This document shows, piece after piece, positions 7,654-17,994 of a DNA stretch of 64,000 bases. The stretch's first letter is position 1, and the number at the start of each line of letters is the position of its first letter. A program made the position numbers and the translations under genes. The notes under the pieces were generated by a model that was not told the DNA's origin, ran no database searches, and saw nothing but the letters and a program-made list of their open reading frames with translations. The DNA is taken from the NCBI GenBank assembly GCA_012513605.1, contig JAAZBV010000002.1, positions 1 to 64,000 of the forward strand, in the 5' to 3' direction. The stretch is from Desulfatiglans sp. GTDB taxonomy: Bacteria > Desulfobacterota > DSM-4660 > Desulfatiglandales > HGW-15.

Positions 7654-9015
7654 ATGAAGAAATTTATGAAAATTTTGCTGGCAATTGCTGGTATCATTAT
7701 TTTGGCTGTTATTGTACTCGTAGTCATGTACTGGGACACAATAGGAATCATGCTTGGAAATAGAAAGGTTCAACCCCATACAGAGGTGGTTCGTGACATT
7801 GCAACTTCACCTGTTCAGCCGATTACAAAAGGAGAGGCAGACTGGATCAGTTGGCGCAATATCAGTGGTGATAACAGGAGCTATGTTTCAGGTATAAAAA
7901 CAGACTGGTCAAACGGATTAAGGAAGGTCTGGGAGATAGATTACCTGTGTGATGGGGAGGACAGCGCAACATGGTCTGCGCCGATTGTGCAGGGTAACAG
8001 GCTTGTAGTCTGCGGACGTGATGGCAAAAATGACGTTGTATACTGTCTTAACCCGGAAGATGGTGGACTTATTTGGAAACAATCATACCAGGCTGAAACA
8101 TCGAATGAATATGGTATGGGTTTCAGGGCAACCCCCTGGATTGATGATGACCGTGTGTATACCTATGGCAGGGGTGGCGATCTTGCCTGCTGGAATCTTT
8201 TAAACGGTGAAAAAATCTGGCATAAAAATGTACATGATGCAGGTGGTGAGGAGCCCACATGGGGGCTTTCATCATCCCCGCTTGTAACCGCTTCCCTTGT
8301 GATAGTTAGCGGTGGAGGAGCCGCCCGAACAATAGCATATAACAAGATGACAGGGGATATAATATGGAAGGCCGGGCAGGGTCTGGCAGGGTATGCTGCA
8401 ATTACCATGATGGAGATTGATGGTGAACCGGTGGTTCTTTCATTTCATGGAAAGGGGCTTGCTGCAATTACCATTAATGATGGAAAGGTACTGTGGGACA
8501 TTGAATGGCAGACATCATATGATGTTAATGCCACCACACCGGTTATAAAAGACAATCTTGTATTCATCACCTCCGGTTATAAAACCGGCTGTGAACTCTT
8601 AAGAGTTACTAGATCAGGTGCAGAGGTGGTGTGGAAAAATAAAGAATTTGCATCACACCATTCAGACCCATTCATTATCGGTGACCATATATATGGTTAT
8701 TCTGGTGACAGTATGCAGAACAAGGGCCATTTCAAGTGCCTTGAGCTTGAGACCGGTGCAGAAAAATGGAGCACAAAAGAGATGGGGTGGGGGACATGTA
8801 TTGCCGTTGAGGATTACCTTTTATGTAAAGATGTCAAGGGCAGCCTGTATCTTATGAGGCCTGATCCTGAAAAATTTGTAAAGGTTGCGGAACTGCCAAA
8901 GATATGGGGCAAGGTGAGCGGGGCAACATGGACAAAACCCATACTGGCTAACGGCAGGTTATACCTGAGATTCAAACAGGGGTTGATATGCCTTGATATA
9001 AAGTTAGTATCATAA
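7654..9015 (+). CDS. membrane-anchored PQQ-like beta-propeller protein
   Basis: A 453-residue protein with one N-terminal membrane segment (residues about 7-27), so the body is predicted to be periplasmic and anchored. Repeated blades of the PQQ type are seen: DGGLIWKQ, NGEKIWHK, TGDIIWKA, DGKVLWDI and TGAEKWST. It resembles BamB-like and quinoprotein-fold proteins, but no PQQ-dehydrogenase active site was recognised. The gene abuts, tail to tail with no gap, the DUF748 gene on the other strand. The role is unknown; a scaffold or binding function in the envelope is an inference. Confidence 0.75.
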   Translation: MKKFMKILLAIAGIIILAVIVLVVMYWDTIGIMLGNRKVQPHTEVVRDIATSPVQPITKGEADWISWRNISGDNRSYVSGIKTDWSNGLRKVWEIDYLCDGEDSATWSAPIVQGNRLVVCGRDGKNDVVYCLNPEDGGLIWKQSYQAETSNEYGMGFRATPWIDDDRVYTYGRGGDLACWNLLNGEKIWHKNVHDAGGEEPTWGLSSSPLVTASLVIVSGGGAARTIAYNKMTGDIIWKAGQGLAGYAAITMMEIDGEPVVLSFHGKGLAAITINDGKVLWDIEWQTSYDVNATTPVIKDNLVFITSGYKTGCELLRVTRSGAEVVWKNKEFASHHSDPFIIGDHIYGYSGDSMQNKGHFKCLELETGAEKWSTKEMGWGTCIAVEDYLLCKDVKGSLYLMRPDPEKFVKVAELPKIWGKVSGATWTKPILANGRLYLRFKQGLICLDIKLVS

Positions 9016-12009
9016 CTACATGGCATCAATCCCCATGCTGATAATGGTCCCGGTCAGATCACTGCCACTGGTCTTGATTACCGATACCCTTTCGTGACTC
9101 AGTTTAACCTCATCAACTAGATACTGTTTGATCGCAAGCGCCCTTTCTTCAGCAATGGATATCAATTTATCATCACTGATCGTCAGTGCCTTTAAAATAT
9201 CATCATGGATCTCTTTATAAACCGTATTATCATTAACCTGTGTCTCTGATCCCTGTGCGCGTTCCTGTACCTTTTCAGCTCCCTCCGCCGTGGTGCTCTT
9301 TTCCAATCTTTCTTTAACACCTGACAGGCCCATCTCATTATTTATTGCCTCCAGTGCGGCACGATTTTCTGCGATCTCCCATAACTCCTGCGATTTCAAC
9401 TCATCTTCTAGCGCTGATACTTCAATGGCCCGCTTGTTAGCAATCATCTGTTTGAGTTGACCCCTCTTAAGCGCGGCAACATCCTCAGACCTTGAGGCAT
9501 TGCCCTTTATGGAAAGAGAGAGCTGAGGCCTTTGATTGAGCGCATCAGCAAGTTTATTGAGGTTATCTTTACCTGCCTGATTCAAGAGAGAACTGCCCGG
9601 TTCAAATAAAATCTCCCCCATGTCATCGCCTCCGCCCGGTATCAGGGAGCCGAGGAGTGTAAAAGGAGATGCAGCCGCCTTTACTATTATATTTACTAGG
9701 GTCTTTATTATAATGCCTGCAACACTGAAGCCAGGGTCATCAAGGTCTCCAGATACATTTACATCAAGATCAATCACACCGGATATGTCACGCAGGAGGG
9801 CAAGTCCAAGACCCACAGGCGCATTAACAACGGGCTCAACAGCAAGCTTTTCACCCAGATAGAGATTTTTTGCGTTTATGTTGTTGTCGCCCTTTAATTT
9901 ACGGTCATGAAGCGCATAATCAAGGTCAAGAGAGAGTTTTCCGCTTTTAAGATAGTTGCCTATATAGACACCAGAATAGGGTGAGAGGTGTGTCATCTCC
10001 AGTCCTTTGAGTGTGCTTTTAAATGCGAACCCGGGTTGACGGCTTATTGGATCAAGAGTGCCTGTGACAGTAAAAGGGGCGTATTTATCTATTTCAGCCT
10101 TGAATGAAAATGGTGATGGGTCTGTTGCCTGTGAACCTATTTGATCTATGCTCAGGGCCATATTATACATGCCTGTCTTGTATTCTGGTTTAACACTTTT
10201 ATCTGAAAATAGAACAGTGCCATTACTCAAACTGACTTTATTTATTGCAAACTCCCACGGCTCTGATTCGACTGGTTTAGCATTTGAGGGCTCATCACTC
10301 TCTATTTGCTCCTTCTCTTTTACCATGCCTGCAAGGTTAATGACCTTTTTATCAGAGAGACTGACAGCAAGGTCTGGCTTTACAAGGCTGATTGATGCAA
10401 CTGTAATTTTTCTTTTATCAACCTCTGCTTTTATATCATCAAGCATTAATCTGTTAAAACTGAAGAGAGGATTATTTGAACGCAGATCCCTGATCTTTAA
10501 GTTGTCCACGCCCATGCTGGCGGCTGCATTGATTGAGGTCTTTCCGTCATTTTTAACTGACACATTTCCATCTGCAAAAAGGTTTCCATCCGCTATCGTG
10601 AGCCATGTGATTGCTTCAAGATATTTTGTGAAGGGGTTAAGGAGGAATTTATCAAGCTTATATTTCAGCTCCATTGAAAAGGGTGACGGGCTTAAAAGGC
10701 CATCAATATTTATCTCCCCATTATTGTTAAGGATGGCATCAAGATTAATTGAAATCCTGCTTTCAGGGGCAAGGGATATATCCTTTAAATCCAGATTGAT
10801 CCCTGAGAGCGTATGTTTTGTGTTTATTTTTTCGTTCTGGTCTTCAAAATCAATGGTGCTGTTTTTAAGGGAGAGCTGTTTCACCAATATATCCCATGGT
10901 ATAACCTCTTTTTTTGTATCAATGGAGACCTTTTCCTGTCCTGTGTTCTCCGGTTTATCGGGAGGAATCAGTGCCTCATACCTTGCCTTTCCCTCTTTAT
11001 CAATCCACTGATTTAAAGCCAGCCTGTCCAGAAGCACCTCTTCAACCATTACCTTATGCCCTGTAATATCAACAGTGAAATTTTGAATGCCAATATCCCC
11101 TGCGCTCAGCATGGTTGGGTCAGGATAAGGGTCATTAATGCCAAGATCCTTTATTGCAAGGTTCCCTTTATCTATTTTAAAAATGAAATCAGTATCATTT
11201 TTAATATGGATATTTGTATCAAATGAAAGCGTTCCTCTCCCTATTTTAAGGGGAAGGATATTTTCAAGAAATTTGCTCAGGCCGGCCAGATTAATATCCT
11301 TTGCACCTATACTTCCTTCCATATACAGAGGATCTATCCTGTAATCGCCCTTAAGCAGCAGCTCTCCTCCTTCCTGATCTTTTGCATTTATGGTAAATGG
11401 ATTCAGATGCTCGTCACCTGTGGCAAAATATAATTCTTTCACCTGGATGGATATATCATTAAGGTTTGCTGTCGCAGGGTCAGCAGTGCTTTTATCAATA
11501 TATTTGAATGATCCTTTATTGATGGATGTGTTAAACAATTTAATTGCAATTGGTCTTTTACCTTTTTTTACTTCTTTCTCTTTGCCAGAACCAGATGATG
11601 ACAGCTTTTCAATTATATTGCTGAAATTGAAACCTGTTTTGAGTTTAACTATATTAATACGTGAGTTATCCAGAGACAGTTCGTCAAAGGCTATTCCAAA
11701 TAAAAAAACAGACTTCCATAAACCAAAATCAACAAGCAGATTATCCCATGCTGCAAGAGCTCCGTCATTTGAATCGGAGACTGAGAAATTCTCTATTTTT
11801 AAGGATAGCTTGAAAGGATTGAAACGGATATCGCCTGCGGTTATCTCTCTACCTATCAGGGTTGAGACATCGGTCTCCAGTGTCTTTTTAAGTTTACCGG
11901 GCAGGTAAAACCAGGAGAGGGAGAGGTAAACAAGATATAAAAACAGACATGAAGCTAATACCCATTGATACCACTTGATAAGCTTTAACCGGGTTTTTAT
12001 TGTACTCAT
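9016..12009 (-). CDS. DUF748 / AsmA-like envelope protein
   Basis: A 997-residue protein with an N-terminal membrane anchor (residues about 15-35) and a long repetitive beta-rich body typical of DUF748 and the AsmA superfamily. Relatives of the superfamily form bridge-like proteins implicated in lipid transport between membranes. Near the C-terminus a GEILFEPGSSLLN segment followed by NQRPQLSLSIKGNASR looks OmpA-like, as is common in DUF748 proteins. AGGGA precedes the start. Together with the AsmA gene at 15.7 kb it flanks the glycyl radical enzyme pair, but no functional link can be shown. Confidence 0.78.
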   Translation of the reverse strand: MSTIKTRLKLIKWYQWVLASCLFLYLVYLSLSWFYLPGKLKKTLETDVSTLIGREITAGDIRFNPFKLSLKIENFSVSDSNDGALAAWDNLLVDFGLWKSVFLFGIAFDELSLDNSRINIVKLKTGFNFSNIIEKLSSSGSGKEKEVKKGKRPIAIKLFNTSINKGSFKYIDKSTADPATANLNDISIQVKELYFATGDEHLNPFTINAKDQEGGELLLKGDYRIDPLYMEGSIGAKDINLAGLSKFLENILPLKIGRGTLSFDTNIHIKNDTDFIFKIDKGNLAIKDLGINDPYPDPTMLSAGDIGIQNFTVDITGHKVMVEEVLLDRLALNQWIDKEGKARYEALIPPDKPENTGQEKVSIDTKKEVIPWDILVKQLSLKNSTIDFEDQNEKINTKHTLSGINLDLKDISLAPESRISINLDAILNNNGEINIDGLLSPSPFSMELKYKLDKFLLNPFTKYLEAITWLTIADGNLFADGNVSVKNDGKTSINAAASMGVDNLKIRDLRSNNPLFSFNRLMLDDIKAEVDKRKITVASISLVKPDLAVSLSDKKVINLAGMVKEKEQIESDEPSNAKPVESEPWEFAINKVSLSNGTVLFSDKSVKPEYKTGMYNMALSIDQIGSQATDPSPFSFKAEIDKYAPFTVTGTLDPISRQPGFAFKSTLKGLEMTHLSPYSGVYIGNYLKSGKLSLDLDYALHDRKLKGDNNINAKNLYLGEKLAVEPVVNAPVGLGLALLRDISGVIDLDVNVSGDLDDPGFSVAGIIIKTLVNIIVKAAASPFTLLGSLIPGGGDDMGEILFEPGSSLLNQAGKDNLNKLADALNQRPQLSLSIKGNASRSEDVAALKRGQLKQMIANKRAIEVSALEDELKSQELWEIAENRAALEAINNEMGLSGVKERLEKSTTAEGAEKVQERAQGSETQVNDNTVYKEIHDDILKALTISDDKLISIAEERALAIKQYLVDEVKLSHERVSVIKTSGSDLTGTIISMGIDAM

Positions 12010-12030
12010 GGCGATCCCTCTGTGTAATTA

Positions 12031-12981
12031 TTAATGAACTGTTACTTTAAGCCCCATCTCCTCCAGGATATTTTTTAATGACTGGATCTTTTCGTCAGAA
12101 GGGACAGGTGCCTGAGCCACCTTTTTATTATTACTGATCCTCTGGTGTTTCATAACCCCCAGGTTATGGTAGGGCAACAACTGTATAACTGTTACTGCAT
12201 CACCAAGTGACTTGCAGAACTCCCCAGTCTCGCGTATGTTTTCCTCTGAGTCATTGAACCTTGGTACCACAGGTATCCTTACCTGAATCTTCCCGCCTGC
12301 ATCTGCAATCCTTTTTGCATTTTCAATGATTATCTCGTTTGGTACGCCTATTACCTGCTTATGCTGGTCACTTCTCATATGCTTAAGGTCATAAAGAAAG
12401 AGGTCAGTGTATGGCAGTACCGCATCAATATTTTTTGTACTGGAAAAACCTGTTGTGTCAAGTGCAGTGTGGATTCCCTTTTCTTTTAATGACTTAAGGA
12501 GCGCCACTGTGAATTCAGGCTGTGAAAGCGCCTCACCGCCAGATATGGTGACACCTCCGCCGGACTGATCATAAAAGGGCTTATCCCTTACAAGCTTTTC
12601 TGTAAGCTCTTCAACTGTATAATCTGTACCGCACATATAGAGTGCGTCAGGGTAACAGACATTAGCGCATGCGCCACAGTTGTCACATAAATTTCTATCT
12701 ATATCAATAAGCCTTATATCCTCTTTTGTTACCATGTGCTGTATGACTGTGCCCGGGGTTATGGCGCCTTTGGGGCAGGCAGATAAGCATTTCCCGCATT
12801 TATCAATGCCAATGCACCGCATGGAGATCCAGCTCAGTTGTGTATAAAACTCCTGTGATTCAGGGCTGTGACACCAGGGGCAGCGCAGGGGGCAACCCTT
12901 TAAAAACACAGTTGTGCGTATGCCAGGGCCATCCTGTACTGAAAAGCCCTGTATGTCATATACCTTGCCGGTGATAGCCAC
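12031..12981 (-). CDS. glycyl-radical enzyme activase (radical SAM)
   Basis: A 316-residue radical SAM enzyme that would install the glycyl radical on the enzyme encoded just upstream. The SAM [4Fe-4S] motif is Cys30-x3-Cys34-x2-Cys37. A ferredoxin-like insert follows with clusters at Cys56/62/65/69 and Cys99/102/105/109; activases of dehydratase- and decarboxylase-type enzymes carry this insert, while the plain PflA activase does not. The GTG start overlaps the stop of the upstream gene by one base (TAGTG), so translation is coupled. The protein is cytoplasmic and oxygen-sensitive. Confidence 0.9.
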   Translation of the reverse strand: MAITGKVYDIQGFSVQDGPGIRTTVFLKGCPLRCPWCHSPESQEFYTQLSWISMRCIGIDKCGKCLSACPKGAITPGTVIQHMVTKEDIRLIDIDRNLCDNCGACANVCYPDALYMCGTDYTVEELTEKLVRDKPFYDQSGGGVTISGGEALSQPEFTVALLKSLKEKGIHTALDTTGFSSTKNIDAVLPYTDLFLYDLKHMRSDQHKQVIGVPNEIIIENAKRIADAGGKIQVRIPVVPRFNDSEENIRETGEFCKSLGDAVTVIQLLPYHNLGVMKHQRISNNKKVAQAPVPSDEKIQSLKNILEEMGLKVTVH

Positions 12982-15398
12982 TAGAAATTGAACTCCGTTC
13001 TCTTTATTATATCTTCCTGGCTCTCCTTATACAGCTCTACAAAATAGGCGCTGAATCCGGCAATGCGCACCACAAGGTCCCTGTAATCATGAGGCCGCTC
13101 CTGTGCCTTTCTCAATACATCAGCGCTAACAATGTTAAACTGCATCTCCATGCCGCCAAGGCCGAAGTAGGTTTTAATAAGCGCCTTGAGCTTTTCCTTA
13201 CCCTGTTCATTTCTTACTGCTGTGGGGTGAAAGCGCAGGTTTAATAGTGTGCCGTTCCCGAATTTCTTCTGATCAATGGCAGAGACCGATCTTACAGTTG
13301 CTGTGGGCCCGTTCTTATCAAGCTGCTGAACAGGTGATATGCCGTCACTTAAGGGCTCACCCCTTTTTCTTCCATCAGGAGAGGCGGAAGTCATCAAGCC
13401 AAAGAGGATGTGTGCTGTTACCGGGTAGAGCCCTGCTGAATACCTGCCCCTGTATCCTGTGCCCGAGTTAATGGCATTTGCATATATATCAGATGCCCAT
13501 GTGGCAAACTGATCCGCATACTCGTTGCCATTGCCATAATGGGGCGACTCTTTTAATATCCGCTGTCTTAAATCTTCCTTTCCTTCCCAGTTTGTCATGA
13601 TGGCATCATAAAGCTCCTTCGCGCCTATGAGCTTTTTATCAAAGACCATGTATTTTACTGCCGCAAGGCTGTCTGTTATATTGCCTATGGCAATGCCGGC
13701 ATTGCCTGTGGAGTTGTATTTTGCACCCCCCTTCATTACATCCTTACCCTTTTCCATGCACCCGTCTATTGTTGCGGAGACAACTGGAAGTGGCATATGC
13801 TCTGAAGCAACATATTCAAAGGTGTTTATGAGACTTATGTGCCATTTTGCAAAGTATTCTATCTGCCTTTTAACTGCATCCAGCACCTCATCAAAACTCT
13901 TCATCTCATAGAGATATCCTGTGGGTAAACCTGTCTGGCCGCTCATACTGCCGTCAAAACCGGGCATGGGGTTATAACCATTATTGATTGCCAGGATGAA
14001 TGCATTAAGCAGGTTGAAAAAGGACTCTGTACCTGTTCCGCCAGGTGCTGCCCATTCATCTCCGCAACTCTGCGGTTCAACACATCCTATCAGGCAGTAG
14101 TTTCGTGCGCTCTCTATGGGCAGTCCCCTTGCCATTAAAGCAGGGATTATAATGTCATCACTTTCAAAGGTAGGCACTCCGCCTGCAATCTGTGTAGTCT
14201 CAATCGCGGCCTCCCACAGGGCATCAGGGGTTCCCTTGTGTATTCGCAAAGACTGTGGCGGGTCATGGAGTATAAGCCTTCCGGCCGATTGAAGCATCAT
14301 GTATGTAACGGTATTTGTGGCATCCTTGCCATCCCGTGTAACGCCACCCAGTGTCATGAGCTGTCCGCTCGTATAACCGGGGCTTGACCTGGTTGCAAGC
14401 GCAGGCCATATCTTGTTCATCTCTGCTACCTTGAGATAAAAGAGATCAAGCAGCTCCTGTGCCTCATCGTGTGTGATCCTTTTTGCCTTGATGTCCGCAT
14501 CATAGAATTTCCCAAGGTACTGATCTAAACGCCCGAATGAAATGCCATGCTGTTGCCCGTCAAGGCAGAGACATATCTGATAGAGGTATATGCACTGGAT
14601 CGCATCATGAAATGTGCGGCATGGGTTTTCCATTATCCAGTTGAGGCTCTCTGCCATTCTTATTAGCTCTTTTTTCCTTTCTGGACTGGTTTCTATGACA
14701 GCAAGCCTTTCGCACTCCTTTGCATATCTCTTTGAAAAGGTAATGATCCCGTCGCATACTATTGTTATGGCGCGGTAGAAATTATATTTATAAACACTGT
14801 CGCCAAACATCACCCCTTCAAGCGCATCCATCTTTTCCTGGGCCTCTTTTCTGATGGCCCCAAAGCCTTTGTTTATGGCCTTTTCAAAGTTTGCCACAAA
14901 ATGGCCTACAGGTGACTGGCAAACCCCCTTTATGCCAAAGGTTGAGACCCCGTTACCAACCGCCTTTTTATAACCATCAGGTATATATTCATCAACCTTT
15001 GCGCTCAGGCACTCCTTGCGCCAGAACTCACCAGTAGCGAGCACATATTCCGCATCCTTTTCATCTATATCATAGGGGTCTGTATCCCTTAAGGGAATGG
15101 TGCCAGCCTTTAATTCATCAAGAAACCAACTGAAGGATATCTCAGGATAAAGGGCGCAGCACCTGTAAGAGGTCCCCTGCCACCCTACAATAACCTCGTC
15201 TTTATTAATATGAACCGGGAGTTTTTCACAGAGGTTTTTAAAGTTCTTTGCCCTTTTTAGAATACCCTGAAGCTGAGGGTTTTCCATATAAAAATCGGTT
15301 ACTATCTTATAACGCGCTATACATATCCTGGGCCTTGTAGAGCGGTATTTTTCACGTATCTTTGCCACGCGTGGTGTTATTGGGCTTAATGTGTACAT
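12981..15398 (-). CDS. glycyl radical enzyme of unknown substrate (dehydratase/lyase clade)
   Basis: An 805-residue glycyl radical enzyme. The radical-bearing Gly781 lies in RIAGFSAYF, and the active-site loop GCVEPQ gives Cys439 and Glu441, the Cys-x-Glu pair of diol dehydratases and choline TMA-lyase; pyruvate formate-lyase has adjacent cysteines. His166 and His284 align with substrate-side histidines of glycerol dehydratase. However, the serine next to the second histidine is Gly285, and the Asp expected 14 residues after the cysteine is Gly453. The substrate is therefore probably not glycerol, and the choline-lyase pattern is not evident either. GGAGG precedes the ATG. No microcompartment genes are nearby. 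Confidence 0.88.
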   Translation of the reverse strand: MYTLSPITPRVAKIREKYRSTRPRICIARYKIVTDFYMENPQLQGILKRAKNFKNLCEKLPVHINKDEVIVGWQGTSYRCCALYPEISFSWFLDELKAGTIPLRDTDPYDIDEKDAEYVLATGEFWRKECLSAKVDEYIPDGYKKAVGNGVSTFGIKGVCQSPVGHFVANFEKAINKGFGAIRKEAQEKMDALEGVMFGDSVYKYNFYRAITIVCDGIITFSKRYAKECERLAVIETSPERKKELIRMAESLNWIMENPCRTFHDAIQCIYLYQICLCLDGQQHGISFGRLDQYLGKFYDADIKAKRITHDEAQELLDLFYLKVAEMNKIWPALATRSSPGYTSGQLMTLGGVTRDGKDATNTVTYMMLQSAGRLILHDPPQSLRIHKGTPDALWEAAIETTQIAGGVPTFESDDIIIPALMARGLPIESARNYCLIGCVEPQSCGDEWAAPGGTGTESFFNLLNAFILAINNGYNPMPGFDGSMSGQTGLPTGYLYEMKSFDEVLDAVKRQIEYFAKWHISLINTFEYVASEHMPLPVVSATIDGCMEKGKDVMKGGAKYNSTGNAGIAIGNITDSLAAVKYMVFDKKLIGAKELYDAIMTNWEGKEDLRQRILKESPHYGNGNEYADQFATWASDIYANAINSGTGYRGRYSAGLYPVTAHILFGLMTSASPDGRKRGEPLSDGISPVQQLDKNGPTATVRSVSAIDQKKFGNGTLLNLRFHPTAVRNEQGKEKLKALIKTYFGLGGMEMQFNIVSADVLRKAQERPHDYRDLVVRIAGFSAYFVELYKESQEDIIKRTEFNF

Positions 15399-15450
15399 AA
15401 ATCCTCCAAACCTGGTAAACCCTATTAATTAAAGCCATTAATTAAATAAT

Positions 15451-15479
15451 AACTTAAGTCATTGAGATTGTCTCGTCAA
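15451..15479 (-). promoter_or_regulatory. candidate promoter of the glycyl radical enzyme operon
   Basis: Read on the minus strand: TTGACG, 17-base spacer, TAAGTT, about 50 bases upstream of the start codon. The remaining intergenic sequence up to 15.7 kb is AT-rich and shows no other clear element. Confidence 0.35.
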
Positions 15480-15716
15480 GTTATGATTCAGGCTTTTATC
15501 CATCAATATTAATTCTTAAACCTGTTCTGTATGCAACACAGAATATTTATAATTCCATCTATACATAATCGGCATTTTAGGCAAGTAAGATAAACTGAAC
15601 CTCCATTTTAAAAAGATATTACTAAGACACTTTATTTTTGCTGTGTTTTTTATTATTATACCTCATCATATTATTTTTCTTATCCATCATGTTTCATTCA
15701 AAAAAGGAGGAGTGCA

Positions 15717-17849
15717 ATGGCACGCCCATTAAAATGGACTCTGGGAGTTATTGGCGGGATTATCCTTTTGGTCATAATAGCGGTAATAGTTATTATTTCC
15801 AGTTATGACTTCAATAATCTTAAACCTGTTATATCAAAGGCCGTTCATGATGCAACCGGCAGGGAGCTTGTTATAGGTAGCGATATTAATCTTGGTATAG
15901 GGCTTACCCCCTCCCTGGTATTATCAGATGTAAGGTTCCAGAATGCGGAGTGGGGCACCAGAAAAGATATGGTTAATGTGGGCAGGTTTGAGTTAAAGGT
16001 CTCCTTGATGCCCCTTTTAAAAGGAAACGTAGAGGTGCACCGCTTTATTCTCAAGGATTTTGATGTATTAATAGAAACAGACAAAACGGGTAAGGGTAAC
16101 TATCAGTTTGATACAGATAAAAAGGCCAAAACAGAGGAGAAAAAGCCCGATACTGAATCTGACGTCGGGGCAGCTCCGCCTGCATTTGCAGTGAATGAAC
16201 TCGAAATAAAAAATGGCGTTATCACCTACAGAGACGGAAAAACAGGTAAGACTCAAAACCTGACCATCACTAATCTAACGACAGGCATCAAAGGTTTTGA
16301 AAACCCATTAACCATTGATCTTAGTGGTAAATATAATAATGAGTCATTTAAGGTATCAGGCACATTAGGGAGCATAAAAGGGCTAAATGACCCGGAGACC
16401 CAGTGGCCTTTAGACCTCTCTATAAATGCCTTTGGCGCAGTAGCTGGCATTAAGGGCTCAATAAAAAACCCTGCTGAGCAGAAGGGGATCAATATAGATT
16501 TTAATGTGAAGATAGATGACTGGTCAGGATTATCAAAGCTTGCGGAAACGGAGATACCTTTAAAGGATGCATTCGGCATCTCTGGTAATATAACTGACAG
16601 GGCATCAAAAAATTATAACCTGAGCGGTTTAAAGATCACCCTTGGCAAGAACCAGATCAATGGCTCATTAGGGATGAACCTTTCCGGCAAAGTCCCCTAT
16701 ATTGATGCTGTTCTCTCATCAAAGGAGCTTGATTTGAACTCTTTTATGAATAAGGACAAGGCGCCGGATAAACCGGCTGAACCATCGGTAAAGACTGATG
16801 AAAATACGGAAAGGCTCTTTTCAGATGAACCCCTTAACCTTGATTCATTAAAGGCAGTAAATGGTAAATTCAAAATCAATATAGACAAACTTGTTTTATC
16901 TGAAATGGTGCTAAACGCCCTTTCTGTTGACTCCACAATGAATAATGGTAGCCTTTCTTTAAAGCCTTTAAAGATGAATATGGGTGGAGGCAATATAGGT
17001 GTCAATCTGGATCTTGCCTCAAAGACCAATGATACTGACCTTTCTGCTGTAATAAATGTAAAAGGGCTGGAGCTTGCCGGGGTGCTTGAAAATATGGGCC
17101 TCAAGGATAAGGTTGAGGGTCTTGTAGATGCTGATGTAGATATCAAGGGCAGGGGGACTTCCATTGCTGCGATCATGGGTGGGCTGAACGGCTATTCAAC
17201 TGTTGCAGTAAGTCATGGGGTAGTAAGCAACAAATATGTAAATATGCTTGGGAGTGATTTCAGTAAGGGTGTTATGAGGCTGCTTAATCCTGGGGCTGAA
17301 TCAAAGGATTATACTGCCATAAAATGCCTGGTAACCAGGTTTGATGCCCGTGACGGAATAGCAGATGGAACTGTTCTTACTGTTGATACAGAGCTGATTA
17401 GCGTGGAAGGCGAGGGGAATATCAACCTGAAGACAGAGGTGATGGGGATATCTCTGATACCAACAGCAAAAAAAAGCGTTGCCGGGTATAACCTTAATCT
17501 GGGTGAAATAGCCCAGCCCTTTAAGCTTGGAGGCACCCTTTTAAATCCATCACTGGTTATTGATAAAGGGAAGGCAGCACTCTCGATAGGGAAGGTAATA
17601 GGTAAGGACGGGCTTAAAGGCCTTTTAAAAAAGTCATCTCCTGAGACAGCATCATCGGATGTGGATATATGCGCCTTAGCCCTTGAAGCAGCCAGGACTG
17701 GTGTGAAACAGGTTGTTGGGAAAGAGGCAGCGTTGGAGGCCGCAGCAAGTGAAGAGACACAACCAGCAGAGCCTGTTACCACTGAAAAACTGATAGAGGA
17801 TGCGGTTAAAGACCCTAAGAAGGCGTTAAAGAACCTGTTTGGGAGGTAA
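15717..17849 (+). CDS. AsmA-family envelope protein
   Basis: A 710-residue AsmA protein with an N-terminal membrane anchor (about residues 8-30) and the family's opening block ending GRELVIGSDINL, then repeated beta-strand motifs such as INGSLGMNLSGKVPYIDA. The C-terminal AsmA domain lies around residues 430-640. A charged tail ends in LKNLFGR. AGGAGG precedes the ATG and a strong terminator follows. AsmA-like proteins are linked to outer-membrane lipid homeostasis. A decayed copy of this gene's 3' end is present at 26.9 kb. Confidence 0.85.
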   Translation: MARPLKWTLGVIGGIILLVIIAVIVIISSYDFNNLKPVISKAVHDATGRELVIGSDINLGIGLTPSLVLSDVRFQNAEWGTRKDMVNVGRFELKVSLMPLLKGNVEVHRFILKDFDVLIETDKTGKGNYQFDTDKKAKTEEKKPDTESDVGAAPPAFAVNELEIKNGVITYRDGKTGKTQNLTITNLTTGIKGFENPLTIDLSGKYNNESFKVSGTLGSIKGLNDPETQWPLDLSINAFGAVAGIKGSIKNPAEQKGINIDFNVKIDDWSGLSKLAETEIPLKDAFGISGNITDRASKNYNLSGLKITLGKNQINGSLGMNLSGKVPYIDAVLSSKELDLNSFMNKDKAPDKPAEPSVKTDENTERLFSDEPLNLDSLKAVNGKFKINIDKLVLSEMVLNALSVDSTMNNGSLSLKPLKMNMGGGNIGVNLDLASKTNDTDLSAVINVKGLELAGVLENMGLKDKVEGLVDADVDIKGRGTSIAAIMGGLNGYSTVAVSHGVVSNKYVNMLGSDFSKGVMRLLNPGAESKDYTAIKCLVTRFDARDGIADGTVLTVDTELISVEGEGNINLKTEVMGISLIPTAKKSVAGYNLNLGEIAQPFKLGGTLLNPSLVIDKGKAALSIGKVIGKDGLKGLLKKSSPETASSDVDICALALEAARTGVKQVVGKEAALEAAASEETQPAEPVTTEKLIEDAVKDPKKALKNLFGR

Positions 17850-17862
17850 TATTATAAATCCT

Positions 17863-17916
17863 GGCATTGTAAGGACATCCGAAAAATGGGTCTTATAACC
17901 TTACAATGCCTTTTTA
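17863..17916 (+). terminator. rho-independent terminator after the AsmA gene
   Basis: Perfect 12-bp arms GGCATTGTAAGG / CCTTACAATGCC separated by 24 bases, followed by TTTTTAT. Confidence 0.85.
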
Positions 17917-17994
17917 TGAATTGACGAAAAAAAATTTGTGCTTTATTCTGAATTCAAAATTAAAATTCACATCCGGTAAGCTTAAGGAATGGTT

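Noticed and set aside
10148-11011. Long open frame on the + strand (287 codons) within the DUF748 gene
   Set aside because: It is antisense to a well-supported 997-residue gene and shows no motif or ribosome-binding site.
12981-15398. Choline TMA-lyase (CutC) feeding the nearby amine cluster
   Set aside because: The GCVEP loop is shared by several glycyl radical enzymes, residues after it do not follow the choline-lyase pattern I recall, the genes point away from the amine cluster, and no cut microcompartment genes are present.
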